Assembly (NCBI GenBank): GCA_023614405.1
Contig: CM042689.1
Span: forward strand, 279,069,533 to 279,133,532
Reading direction: 5' to 3'
Source of the DNA: Avena insularis
Taxonomy: Eukaryota; Streptophyta; Magnoliopsida; Poales; Poaceae
Length of the DNA stretch: 64,000 nt
Below, one piece after another: positions 35,286-47,640 of this stretch. Each line of letters starts with the position of its first letter. Positions within the stretch are counted from its first letter, which is position 1. Position numbers and translations under genes: made by a program. Under the pieces are notes generated by a model that saw only the letters and a list, made by a program, of their open reading frames with translations, was not told the DNA's origin and ran no database searches.

Positions 35286-37188
35286 TATAGGGGTTTGTAG
35301 CATGGAAAACAAAAAAAATTCTACCACATGAACACACAATCAAGATCTAATCTATGATCAAGCCAAGATCTATCTACTAGATCGGTGCAACAAGTTGATA
35401 GAGTACTAACCCTCGAAGATCCAAAGCGGTTAACGAGAGCAGATTCTCGTGGGTGACGTAGTCGTTCACTTGCCGATCTCAAGATCGCGTAGACGATCCT
35501 TCCGGCGCCGCGTTCCGGCAGCGCTCCTGCAGTCGGTCACGCGTACGGTACTCGATGAAGACCTTCCTCTCCCTTGTTCCAGCAGGCATCGGAGGTTGTA
35601 GCTCTCTCCTCGCGATTCCGGCAGCACGACGGCGTGGTGTCGGAAGTAGAGGGGAGATCCCGCAGGGCTTCGCCTAAGCTAGAGCGAGTATGGTGGAGTA
35701 GAGGGAGCCCCGGAAATCTAGGGTTTATAGGGCCGAGGTTTAGAGGTAGCTAGCAACTAGAGTTTTAGCTAGTCGGTAGCGGTTTAGAGGATATCTAGAT
35801 TGGTCGCACCTAGAGAGGGGGGCGGCGGCCAACCTAGGTTTTCTTGGGCGCCTAGGGCAAGGGGGATATCTTGGGGTGCGCCCCTACCCCTCCTTATATA
35901 GGTGGGGGGGCGTCCAAGGGTGTTCCCAACCAAGGTGGAAACCCTCCCTAACTCAGAAACCCTCGCTAACTCGGAAACCATGTTGGGATTTGACTTTTTC
36001 AAACTGCATTTTTGAATTTCAAATTAGAGTTTGATTTCTCTCTTCCAAGTGTCCAGCCAAGTGACCTATGACATGATGCAACCATTACACTTTTTCATGA
36101 CACATCCATGTACCCTTCCCCTTCCGGATCGGTGAAGCTTCTGGACCCTTCTAGAACATTCCACTGAAAACACCGGAATCATTCCTGAACTATGAAATTG
36201 GACTTTCCTTATATGAATCTTATTCTCCGGACCATTCCGGATCTCCTCGTGATATCCCGGATCCCATCCAAGACTCCGAACAACATTCAGTCACTTTACT
36301 CACATTCCATATCTACTAAACAACATTGAATCCTTAAGTGTGTCTCCCTATGGTTCGTGAATTATGCAGACATGGTAGAGACTCTTCTCCGATCAATAAC
36401 CAATAGAGGAATCTGGAAATTCATATGGATCCCACATATTTCTACGATTACTTCGGGATCGAATGAACCATTTACATACGATACCAATTTCCCTTTGTAT
36501 CACGATACTTTACTTATCCAAGGTTTGATCGTCGGTATCTCTGCATACCTAGTTCAACCTCGTTACCAATAAGTACTCTTTTCTCGTTACCGTGATATGT
36601 GATTCCTTAAGAGCCAGTCACATGCTTGCAAGCTAGTTGGATGACATTCCACCGAGAGGGACCAGAGTATATATATCCGTCATATGGATGGACAAATCCC
36701 AATCTTGATCCATGTACCTCAACACATATTTTCCGAACACTCAATGCCACCTTTATAGCCACCCAGTTACGGTGTGGTGTTTGATGTCATCAAAGCATCC
36801 TTCCGGTGATGGTGATTAGCATCATCTCATGGTCGAAGGAATTAGGTTACTATGTATCAGAAAGCTTATAGCAAGTGAACAATATTAAATGACTTGATCT
36901 TTATGCTACGCTTAACTATAGGAGTATGTCCATAACATCATTCTCCTAATGATATGACCCTGTTGTTAATAACATCTCTATGTTCATGATCAGGAAACCA
37001 TGATCATATATTAACCAACAAGCTAGTTTAACAAGAGGCTTTACTAGGGAATTTTTTATGTTTACAAATCACACAAGTATTAATGTTTCCAGTTAATACA
37101 ATTATAGCATGGTATGTAAACATTTATCATAAGCATGAAGATATGATAATAACCACTTTATTATTGCCTCTTGGGCATATCTCCAACA
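35286..37188 (-). repeat. LTR2 (shared, middle) of the copia composite
   Basis: The sequence matches LTR1 and LTR3 along its length. It begins TATAGGGG on plus, where the others have TGTAGGGG. Its left neighbour is the PBS (35272-35285) and its right neighbour is the polypurine tract complement. It has no target duplication of its own. Confidence 0.9.
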
Positions 37189-38376
37189 GTCTCCCACTTG
37201 CACTAGAGTCAATAATCTAGTTTCAAACCTTTGTGCATTCAACACCTATGGCTTTCTGGTGTTGTATTTACACTATTGCTAGTGGTCAACTGATCTTCGG
37301 ATCCAACACTTTCAGGTCCATGTGTAATTGCATGTCTTTGCGTCTCTACGCATCACTCATTCTCTAATGAGATGGATTTGTATAAATTTGGTCCTTTGGT
37401 GAGACCTTTAGTTCCTTGGGGTTAAAACATGTTGATAATATTGTCGTACAATATATCTTCATAGTACTATCCAGCTGTGAACCACACCTAGTTTGATAAC
37501 AAACTACTTGACACAAATGCCCTCTTTTGCTGCTATTATAGCAATCATATACTTAGCCTTTTGTTGTAGTATCTGTCACAATGTCTTAACTTTGGAACTC
37601 ATCCAAATCCATTATGGAACTTACTTTCCATCATATTGTTCCACCCTTAGTTTAGATAGAGATAAACTTAATTTGTACTTTGTGACAAAACTAGTATCAA
37701 TGTAATACCTTTACAATGAACTAACCATCTATTTGTCACTTCTACAAAATAATATATTCTTAGTTCATCTAAAATATCATAAGAATATCTTTACTATCGT
37801 CCAATAATCATCTTATGAATCATTCTGGTATACGATCATAACATTTAGAGCATAGGACATATCTGGATTTGTACACATCACAGCATGATTGATAAAGTAC
37901 TCTTTGTGATTTTATATATCAAGTATCAAAAATACTTGAATATTTATTCAATCCTTCCTGTGCAACAAGAACCTTTCTTGTAGTTTCTATATTGAACTCA
38001 TTCAATATCTCATCTATGTACTTCTGGCACAACCATATTAGCGTCTCAATTTATCCATATAGACATTGATGCCAAATATTCGGGTTCTGCCTAAGCCTTT
38101 CATCGAGATGAAATTCTTAACCTGTGTCAATAAAAAGATACATCATTTCCAATCAACAATATGTCTTCCACATAATGTATTAGAAACATGTCTTAGCGCT
38201 CCCACTTAATTTCTTGCAAATGCAAGCATCTTCATCGTCTCCGATGAAATTAAACTCTTTTAATAGTTTCATCATAGTCAAGATTCCAACTCCGCGATGC
38301 TTACTTCAACCATTGAAGTTTTCATATGCTTTTAGCATCCTTTGAATTAACAAAACCCTTTGGACCGTGTCATGCA
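37189..38376 (-). mobile_element. Internal domain, copy 2, left part
   Basis: This matches 29791-30972 of copy 1 with scattered substitutions. It ends at the SIRE-type insertion, where the target copy reads CACAT (38377-38381). Confidence 0.85.
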
Positions 38377-38381
38377 CACAT

Positions 38382-39756
38382 TGAAAGGATCGTATGGGCA
38401 CCTAGAGGGGGGGGGGTGAATAGGTGCTACTTCAAATTTTCTTCTTTTTCAAATGAAGGTTTGACAATAAGTTAAATTCTCTAGATAATGCAACTATGGT
38501 GGATTTACCTATATGACAATTATGCAAGAGCTACCACAACACAAAGTAGTAACGAGTAAGTAAGGTGCGGTAAAGGATAGAAGTAACCGAAAAGTGGACG
38601 CGGAGACACAAGGATTTGTTTCCCGTAGTTCCTTCCTTTTGAGGGGAAGTACGTCTACGTTTGGAGAGGGGGTGGTTTCAAACCACCAACGCCACGAAAG
38701 GCCTCCCTTGTTCTCCGATGAATCTCACCCCAACGGGATCGATTCACCTTCCACTATATCGGCAACCTTCAAGGTGGAAGCCGACACCGTTACAAGTTTG
38801 GGGCACACATCCACAACTTAATCGGAGGCTACCAAATACAAGCAAGTTGTCAAAGCAATCAAGGACAAGCTTGTAAGAACCAAAACAAGAACTAGGGTTT
38901 CCAAGAAAACACTAGAGCAAAGGGGCCCTCAATGAAATGAGGAGAAAATGAAGATCTCTTTTGGTGAAGTAGTAGATCGGGGCCTCCTCCTTCGATTCCC
39001 CAAAGATCAAGGACTTTGGGTGGTGGGATGAGGAGATCTTGAAGATTTGGGTGGCTCCAATGGACTCCAATGGTGGTCTTTGAATTTAATGAGCTGAGCA
39101 ATTTGTCCCAAGGTAGGTGGAGGGGTATTTATACCCCTCCACGAAATATGGCCGTTGGAGCATTTAATGTACCGGTAGTACCGGTACTCAAGCGGTAGTA
39201 CCGCTTGCAAGCGGTAGTACCGCTTGCAAGCGGTACTAACGGTCAAGTACCGGACCAGGTACCGTAGGTGCTTCAGTTCTTTAGCATTCTTCAGTTTTGG
39301 GAGGTAGTACGCGGTACTACCGGTTTGAGCGGTAGTACCGGTCCCAAGTACCGCTTGGTACTGACCAAAACGGAGAGGGGTGAGTGCTAGTCAGTATGCT
39401 CCGATACTGCCGAGCGGTACGACTGTGTCAAGCGGTAGTACCGCTTGTATCAAGCGGTACTACCGGTTGGACCGGTAGTGCCGCTCCGTGGTACCGGGTG
39501 GTACTGACTAGCACACACCTTTATCAGCTTTGGACAGTGCCAACTGCATCGGAACCGGTAGTACCGGTGTCAAGCGGTAGTACCGGTCGAAGTTCCGGTA
39601 CTACCGGTTGGCACAGAGGTTTTTTGCAAGGGGAATTGATATGCCAATATTTGTGCCACCTCTTATCAAACCTGTGATAAACTTAGCACACAGTTAAACC
39701 GATAAGTGTGTTGTTATCAAACATCAAAATCAGAGGGATAGGAAAATGCTCTTTCA
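38382..39756 (-). repeat. 3' LTR of the SIRE-type element
   Basis: TGAAAGGATC..TGCTCTTTCA on plus. A TATAAATA box (minus) is at 39126-39133, inside a GGAGGGG/CCCCTCC inverted repeat. The U3 part (39170-39615) is packed with GGTAGTACC palindromes. Confidence 0.92.
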
Positions 39757-39771
39757 GTCTCCCCCTTTTTG
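39757..39771 (-). other. Polypurine tract of the SIRE-type element
   Basis: On minus AAAAAGGGGGAGAC lies against the start of the 3' LTR. Confidence 0.85.
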
Positions 39772-40197
39772 GTGTTTGATGACAATACACTTTTGCAAGA
39801 TGATTTTAATAGTAAGCATATGGTATTTGTAAAATAGAGACGGGACTCCCCCTAGATGTGTAGAAACAAACCTCCCCCTCTATTTTACAAACCCAACATG
39901 GGTGCACAAATATGGATACTAGCCTTTGAAAACATACCTTTGCACAACACATGTGATGAGGAATATATATACACTAGATACCGCATAACATCACAAGATG
40001 GATCCAATGAAATAAACCACATAGTCTCATAAGATGGATCCATGAAATAGCCACGTAGTAACCACATAGTCTCACACGACATAAACACACAGTCTCACAC
40101 ATAAATAGAGGGAAATCGAAGTTCACAAGCAATAAAAGGATCAAAGATAAGAACGAGCTTGTGACTTCCCATGCAACACCCGTGCCTAAAGTGCAAC

Positions 40198-41754
40198 TTA
40201 TCCCCCTTTGGCATCAAGACGCCAAAAAGGGACAAGTGCAAGACTACCGTCCCGACAGTCAATCATCCTCCTCCTCCTCCTCATCCTCAAGGTCCCCCTC
40301 ATCCTCGTAAGGGGGGGGGGGTGCGAGGAAGAGACATCATCGTCCCAACGGCTGTGCTGAGAGATCCACTGATCTTCTGGAGTGATGTTGTTCTCGGACC
40401 CCTCGGAGATGGTCAAACCTTGAGCAGACATCATTTCCTTCTGCCGAGCACTGGCTTTCTTGGCATACACATGCGCCTCATACATGCGCTTCTGGTTGTC
40501 AACCTGGAAGCAGAAGATCTTCTTGAGCTTGACCTCCATCCGTTTGGTCCAAGAGGGCTTAGCATTCTTGCGACGAGAGACAACATAATCAGTGTCATGA
40601 CCACTGTCAGCATCCATAGAGTCATCCTCATCCTCCTCACCCGCCGCAACGCGAGGTTTAGCATGTGTCTTGATCTTGAGTGCCTTTGGCCTGTGCACAA
40701 TGAGAGAGCGAGTGGAGAGAGTCCTAGCAATGACGGGGCACTTTGACACAATGAGGGCCATAATATAAGGAGCAAATGGTGGAACCCTCCGAGTGTGTGC
40801 AGCAGCTACCATTTCATTCCATATGAAGTCTGTCACATCAAGAGGATTGCCTGATTCTCGGTTGAGGAAGGTGTTGAACAACAAATCAACAGAGAACCCA
40901 TGTATCTCATCCTTGTTGCCCGCACGAGGAGCAACAGTCTCATGGAAAATGCGATGGAGAATGTCATATGTGGGGAGTAGATCCTTGATCTTGCCAGCAA
41001 CCCCACGACCTCGAATATACAAAGGTGTAAGAACATCCTTTTTGGAGGGATGCTCCCGCATGTGACAGCGAAAACCACAAGGAACGTCCCGGCCGTGATC
41101 TTCATACCCCAAGATTGCAGCAAACTCCGCAAGTGTAGCTTCCTTGACAGCACCTTGAGTCATCCAGGTAATCTTCCGAGTGCGGCCAGTGTGGAAATGT
41201 GCAGTGGCATAAAACTGGCAGATAAGGAGGGGATCATAGTCATACTGAAACTCCATAATGGGGAACAAGCCAAGGTGAGAGCAGGTTTCCTTAGCTTCAG
41301 CAAAGTAGTCAAGATTCTTGTCAATGTGTCCCATGTCAATCCACTGCTGAGGCACCACCATCTGGATGTTGGTCAAAAGAACCTCATGATAAACACGCTC
41401 TTGGAAATCATCATAGAAGAGACTGTCTTCCCTTGCCTCGCTCCGGTTGTGGGAGTATGCATTTTCAATCCGGAGAGCCCTAAACTCTGACTCAGAGATG
41501 TTTGACAGTTTCTTTGGCCTAGATGGCCCAGAGCTGAGACTTTTGGTACGCCCAGTGGAGGGGGGCGAGAGGGAGGGGCGCTGCCACGCCCAGCTGAGCG
41601 CTTGGTAACCCCTTCACGACCCCCACGACCACCTCGAGTGGCAGGCAACTTGGAACGGTGTCTTGGCTGTGGCATAACCTCTTCCTCAGACTCCGTCTCT
41701 TCCTCAACAATCTCACGGCTAGACTTGGAGCGCTTGCTGCACCCCAAGAACCAC
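40198..41754 (-). pseudogene. Extra ORF between pol and 3' LTR (env-like position)
   Basis: The main open part is 392 codons from 41376. The protein continues upstream in phase to about 41560 and, after a one-base break in a C run, to about 41754. Blocks: acidic and basic N-terminal linker (EETESEEEVMPQPRHRSK, RGGRGGREG), then a folded domain (FYATAHFHTGRTRKITWMT, TLAEFAAILGYEDHG, GFSVDLLFNTFLNRESGN, APYIMALIVSKCP), a basic segment and a C-terminal helix. No signal peptide or clear membrane segment is visible, so a true envelope protein is not supported. Similar uncharacterised ORFs sit here in grass SIRE elements. A second frame after a run of 11 C reads an acidic tail (EDEGDLEDEEEEE) ending at 40259, probably the original C-terminus. 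A 3' splice-site-like CATATGCAG precedes 41754. Confidence 0.65.
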
Positions 41755-41869
41755 CTGCATATGTGAAAGCACAAGGGAGGATAGCAAGGGGGTAAGGGCA
41801 CAAGAATCAAAAAGGAGCAAACGAGAGAATCTACAATTTAGGCAGAAAAATGTGGTCAGGTTGGACCGG

Positions 41870-41950
41870 TACTACCGGACCTAACGACCGGTAGTACCGC
41901 TTGCAAGCGGTAGTACCAGAAAAAGTTTCGGTACTACTGGTTGAGCGGCA
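41870..41950. repeat. Palindromic GGTAGTACC-type repeats inside the presumed intron
   Basis: About four copies of ACCGGTACTACCGG / GCGGTAGTACC-type palindromes lie between the upstream ATG (42144) and the extra ORF. Confidence 0.8.
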
Positions 41951-42143
41951 CAAGTTCGTCAGATCTGATGGAAACGAACCAAATTAACGCCATTAGACTG
42001 TAAATAGATGATTCTACTCGGTAACAAGGAAGCATATGGCAGTACAACCGTGCAATATGTCAATTTCACCACAAATCTAAGTCAAAACCTAGATCTAATG
42101 GGAAATCAACCGGGGAGAGAAAGGGCGGTTGTACTGGGATCCA

Positions 42144-42322
42144 TGGCGGTGGAAAGGAGTGGGAGCCCTCCAAGAGGCCGAATCCAAGGGGAACCCGGAG
42201 AGAGGAGGGCGCGGCAGGGCTCCGGTGGCTTCAAGATCTCCGGTGGCGGCGCAGGTTTGAGTGGAGGACGTGGGGAATAATGAGGCACTGAGGGGTGCCT
42301 CTCCCCACGCGTCCAATATATA
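42144..42322 (-). promoter_or_regulatory. Candidate internal promoter of the extra ORF: TATA box and 5' leader
   Basis: On minus, TATATATT at 42315-42322 is followed by a C-rich leader and an ATG in good context (CCGCCATGG, ATG at 42144-42142) that opens MDPSTTALSLPG. GGTAGTACC palindromes lie directly upstream (42340-42520), the same arrangement as palindromes upstream of the LTR TATA box. A GT at CCCCG|GTTGAT could splice to the AG at 41755-41756, but the phase does not match the long ORF, so the exon structure is unresolved. Confidence 0.4.
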
Positions 42323-42339
42323 CCTGGAAACCGTCAACC

Positions 42340-42520
42340 AGTAGTACCGGTTGTTGGAGCGGTAGTACCGCTTGTAAGCGGTAGTATCGGTTCCACAACC
42401 GGTAGTACCAGTGACCGGTAGGACCGGACATGTGGTAGTACTGCCTTCTGGGCAGTTCTTCCAGGAGACGACCTGGGAACTTACCAGGTCCGGTAGTACC
42501 GCTCGCACATCCGGTAGTAC
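42340..42520. repeat. Palindromic GGTAGTACC-type array upstream of the internal TATA box
   Basis: About seven copies of (A/G)CCGGTAGTACCGG(T/C) or AGCGGTAGTACCGCT variants in 180 bases. Each is a palindrome with a single central base. Confidence 0.85.
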
Positions 42521-43043
42521 CGGTCCCATCTGATTCCAAAGCCAGGGATCAAGGATGATTCTTGTGCGGATAGAGAGAGGGTTTTCGTGAGGGAGTAAGG
42601 AGGCTTGGGTTAAGACAAGTGAGCTGAGAAGCATATGCACTCTAAAAAAAATGGAAGAAGCAAATAAATACCAAACTTAGAGTGCATGAGACTAAGAACG
42701 ATGAAGACAATTCAAATAGATGACAACCATGAGTGAAAACCAATTCAAATAGGTGACAAACACGAGTAAGCACATCAACCTCTCGATTGAGAGGGGGCGG
42801 TGGCCTAGGCCACCATATTTGAGTATACTCGGCTTGGCACCACGAAGATATATCTTGGGTCCATTACCGAAACTCATCATTGAGATCACATATCACAAAA
42901 TGATATTAAGAGGAATGATTTTGTTTAATTTGCGCATAATGGGGGGGAGGGATAGTCCAATCAATTAGGACCGCACTCCCCCTATGTCCATGCCTACACC
43001 TAAACCAAATATGGGTCGAGTATTAGGTGAGAGTGCAAGATAG

Positions 43044-46000
43044 TCAAGTCAAGCTCCTTGAATCTACGATATTTAGTTCATTCCTCAAGTAGCAAAACCT
43101 TGCTTCATCAAGTGGCTTCGTGAAGATATCGGCAAGTTGATCTTTGGTTGAAACATAGGATACATCAATATCACCTCGAGCAACATGATCTCTAATGAAG
43201 TGATGACGAATCTCAATATGATTTGTCCTTGTGTGATCCACTGGGTTGTATGCAATTTTAATGGCACTTTCATTGTCACATAGAAGAGGCACTTTGTCAC
43301 AATGGACACCGTATTCCTTTAAAGTTTGCCTCATCCATAGCAATTGAGTGCAAGCACTAGCGGCAGCAACATACTCGGCTTCGGTGGTGGAGAGAGATAT
43401 ACAATTTTGCTTCTTAGAGGACCAACATACCAAGGACGTACCAAGGAATTGGCACGCCCCGGATGTTGATTTTCTATCATCCTTGTCCCCCGCCCAATCT
43501 GAATCCGTGTATCCACAAAGAGCAAATGTTGAACCTCGAGGATACCAAAGACCATAAAATGGGGTATGAACTAAATATCGAAAGATTCTCTTGACCGCCA
43601 TTAAATGGCTTTCCTTAGGAGCCGCTTTATATCTTGCACACACACCTACACTCAACACAATATCGGGTCTAGATGCACAAAGGTAAAGCAAAGAAACAAT
43701 CATAGACCGGTATACCTTTTGATCCACATCTTTACCATTTGGATTTTGTTCTAGATGAGTCTTTGTAGCCATGGGAGTTGGAGATCCATTCAAATCTTGC
43801 ATTTTGAATCTCTTGAGCATATCTTGAGTATACTTGGCTTGATTGAAGAATGTTCCTCCTCTAACTTGCTTGATCTCAAAGCCAAGAAATACTTTCAACT
43901 CCCCCATCAAAGACATCCGGAACCTACTAGTCATAAGCTTTGAGAATTCATCATTAAAAGTTTGTTAGATGAGCCAAAGATTGATATAATCAACATATAT
44001 TTGGCATACAAAAAGCTCCCCATTGACCCTCTTAGTAAAAAGAGTGGGATCGATTTTCCCAACCTCAAAGCCACGGTCAAACAATAACTCTCTAAGATGC
44101 TCATACCACGTGTGTGGGGCTTGCTTGAGCCCATAGAGCGCCTTATCAAGTTTGTAGACATGGTTTGGGAAGTTGGGGTCCTCAAATCCCGAGGGTTGCT
44201 TAACATATACCAATTCATTTAAAGGACCATAAAGGAATGCACTTTCTACATCCATTTGTTGCAACTTAAAGTTATGATGTGCCGCATAAGCAAGAAGGAT
44301 ACGGATGGACTCAAGGCGAGCCACGGGTGCATAAGTCTCTCCATAATCAATGCCTTCAATTTGAGAATACCCTTGTGCAACCAATCTAGCCTTGTTCCTT
44401 ACTATAATTCCATGCTCATCTTGCTTGTTCTTGAATATCCACTTTGTTCCAATAACATTGCGGCAATCCTTTGGATTCTCAACTAACTTCCACACTTTGT
44501 TTCTCTCAAAGTTGTTGAGCTCTTTGTGCATAGCTTCTAACCAATCCGAATCTTCAAGAGCTTCCCACACTTTCTTTGGTTCAATCATGGAGATGTGTGC
44601 TTGGTGTTCACTGAACCTCTTCAATTGTGCTCTTGTGGAAATTCCTTTCCTTAGATCTCCAACAACATTTTGGAGGGTGTTGTCTCTTATTTCCAACATT
44701 CTTTCCTTTCTAGCTTCTCGACGAGCGTGGATCTCCTCATTGTTTCTTGGAGGACCCTCTTCATCATTTTGATCCTCGTCTTGACCATCAACTTGACCTT
44801 GATCATCATTGGAGTCATCCTCTACATTGGGAGGCAAGGATTGACCTTGGTCTTGATCAAGTGCTCTTCTAGCATCAATTTGAGCTTGTCTCAAAACAGT
44901 TTGGATGGATCTTCCTTGACAAATTGACTTGGCACCACTTGACAACCCATCGAATGGACCAAGCTCCCTTTGACTAGAGTTCACACATTGATCACTATGT
45001 TGAGGATCCACATCTTGTCTTTGGCTTGAGTCAATGTCCTCTTCGGTAGATGGAGCATGTTGAGGTTGTGAAGATGAGGGCTCCACTCGAGTGGAGCATA
45101 GTTCTTCTCGATCCGCCATAAGGGGTTCCTCAACGGGGCGGATATAACCCACACCCATTCTTCCTATGGCATCCTGAGGCATTTCATCATCTGCATCACA
45201 AGCATCAACACGCCCCCCTTGGGGACCATCATATTCTTCGAAGGTCACACTACAAGATTCTATGACGGCTCCGGAGAGCTTGTCATAGATTCTATAAGTG
45301 TGAGATTCGAGACCATAGCCAACAAAAATACCCTCTAATGCTTTAGACTTGAATTTAGACAAACGAACACCTTTGATGAGATATAAACACTTACAACCGA
45401 ACACCCGGAAATAAGATATGTTGGGCTTATTACCGGTAAGTATCTCATATAGAGTCTTGTTGATTTTCTTGCGGAGGTAGAGTCAGTTTGAAGCATGGCA
45501 AGCGGTGGAGATGGCTTCGGCCCAGAAGTTGTATGGAGATTTAAACTCCGCCAACATGGTCCTAGCCATCTCAATAAGAGTCCGGTTCTTCCTTTCGGCC
45601 ACACCATTTTGTTGAGGGGTGTATGCAGCGGAATATTGATGTTTAATCCCCTCATTACTAAGGAAATCATTCAAGGTGTAGTTCTTGAACTCGGTGCCGT
45701 TGTCACTCTTATAATCAACACGGGAACATTGTGTTGCTGTTGAACCAAGTTGATGAAGTCGATAAAAGTCCTTTGAGTTTCACTCTTCAACTTGAAGAAA
45801 TAAACCCAAGAGTATCTTGAAAAGTCGTCAACAATCACCAAACAATATTTCTTCCCTCCAAGACTTGCATGAGATGGAGGACCAAATAGGTCCACATGGA
45901 GGAGTTCCAAGATCTTGTTAGACTTGATTTGGTTTGTGGGCTTGTGAGGAGCGTCATGCATCTTCCCTAGAACACATGCCCTGCAAACACGATCTTTGGC

Positions 46001-46486
46001 AAAGGAAACATTTTCTTTTAGTCCAACTATATGGCCCTCTTTATGGAGACTTTGCAAAGTTCTCATATTGACATGGGATAGTCGGAGGTGCCATAGCCAA
46101 CCCACATCAGCCTTTCCGTATAAGCACATCGGACCTGCAGTGGCTTGCCCCGAAAAGTCCACCACATACAAGTCATTTTCGACGTACCCAACGAAAGAGA
46201 CCTTGAGAGACTTGCTCCACATGAGGACCACAATATCATCATCAATAAAGACGGCAAAGCCCATCTTTCCAAGAGCACAGACTGAAAGTAAATTGTATCC
46301 AAGGGTTTCAACAAGCATGACGTTCACGAGTGTAATGTCGTAAGCCACCACTACCTTGCCAAAACCCATTACCTTAGACTTTGACTTGTCGGCATATGTG
46401 ACGGTGATTTGATCATCATTTGGCACCAAGTCCTTGACAATAGACGAGCTTCCGGTCATATGACTTGTGCAACCACTATCGATCAC
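43044..46486 (-). pseudogene. pol: SIRE-type pol: protease, integrase, reverse transcriptase, RNase H
   Basis: The protease motif DSGCTSHMTG is near 46480. Integrase: zinc finger HLRLSHVNMRTL with CRACVLGK, catalytic D in HVDLFGP, D in RSDNGTEF (after a frameshift near 45690) and E in [53 protein letters not shown] and [14 protein letters not shown]; the catalytic motif reads YVDY instead of YVDD near 43983-43997. A one-base shift follows directly. RNase H (GYTDSDWAGDKDDRKSTSG, STTEAEYVAAA, KDQLADIFTKPLDE) ends at 43044. A TGA interrupts CHASN*LYLRK near 45481-45483, likely from CGA. Confidence 0.9.
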
Positions 46487-46528
46487 CCATTTTGACCCTC
46501 CGGAAGTATAAGTCTACAAAAGATCAAG

Positions 46529-47602
46529 CTAGTTTTTAGGTACCCATTTTTCAATGGGTCCTCTTTTGTTAGAAACAAGGGTCTTGGGAACCCAGATAGA
46601 CCAAGCAATATAACCATCATAATGCCCAACATATTGTGCATACACATCACCATAATAATCGCGCATTAGAACATAGTGAGGGTTAGCACTTCCCGCAAAA
46701 TCATCATGAGACATAGTTTTACCATTTGTGGTCTTACTCTCCACAATGGTCTTGTTGGTATCTTGTGCGGGCTTGTCCTTCTTCTTCTTATTGTTCTTCT
46801 TCTTGGTTTTGTAAACAAAACCAATGCCCCCTTTATCACCACTACGCCTTTGCTTGCTCAAAAGATCATCAATAGACTTGTTGCCTTGTGGAAATGTGGC
46901 CTTAGCAAGCTCCCCCTTCAACCTAGCATTCTCTTCAAGAATAGTTGTGCTACTAGATGGAATGAAGTTACTAGGTGAAGGAATATTGGCCAATTGAGTT
47001 TGAAGCATTTCATGGGACTTTGTGAGTGACAAGAGTTCACTCTCCAAGGCCTTGTGGGCCTTGTTAAGCAAGCTAAAGTCCTCGGCAAGTTTTTCATGAA
47101 CCACACCAAACTCAACCTTGTCCTTTTTAGCTCTTTTATATTTAGCAATAGCATGATCACGCTCTTTGATGAGTTTGTTAACAATAATGTCATTGGCCTC
47201 ATCAATCCCTTCAAGTTTTAAATCAAGTGACAACCTAGTTTCTTGTTCTTCTTCTAGAGCATTGTTTAGGGCCTCTAGCTCAATCATGTGTTCATGCCCA
47301 AGTTTACATCTTACATCTAGAAGCTCTTGAGTGTGTGATAGTTGATCTAAGATGTTTCCAAAATGTAGCTTAGCATCACCTTCTAGGTTAGTCATAAACT
47401 TATCAAAGGCAATTAATTCCTTTTTAACATGAAGAGACATCTCATCATCAATTTCATCATTATCTAAGTGAGTAGAGCGGGATGATGAAGATACCTCCGT
47501 TCCTCTTGCCATAAGGCAAGTGGCGTTCTTGGTGGAAGAGTTCTCATTTGGAGAATCGAAGAGTGAGAATGTCGGAGTAGTGGTGGTGGCAAGAGCAGCC
47601 AC
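46529..47602 (-). pseudogene. Linker between gag and protease of the SIRE-type element, coiled coil
   Basis: Open for 357 codons in the same frame as the protease that follows, separated from it by two TAG codons near 46505-46525. The product is mostly helical and charged (heptad-like Leu/Glu/Lys pattern over about 150 residues), with a Lys/Asn-rich patch (KKKNNKKKKDK) and a C-terminal part YYGDVYAQYVGHYDGY. A long region of this kind before the protease is usual in SIRE elements. Its role in particle assembly is inference. A TAA near 47640 separates it from the zinc-knuckle end of gag. Confidence 0.75.
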
Positions 47603-47640
47603 ACCATGAGAAGTTTCCTCTTCGTCATCTTCATCATCTT

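Noticed and set aside
38892..39246. Coding frames in the SIRE LTR (also 49587-49902)
   Set aside because: They cover the TATA box and palindrome region of the LTR and are better explained as regulatory sequence.
39170..39615. CRISPR-like array of short palindromic repeats
   Set aside because: Spacing is irregular, spacers are not of uniform length, and the array lies in the promoter part of a plant LTR.
40198..41376. True envelope glycoprotein of a retrovirus-like element
   Set aside because: No signal peptide, no transmembrane segment and no fusion-type features are visible. Only the position is env-like.
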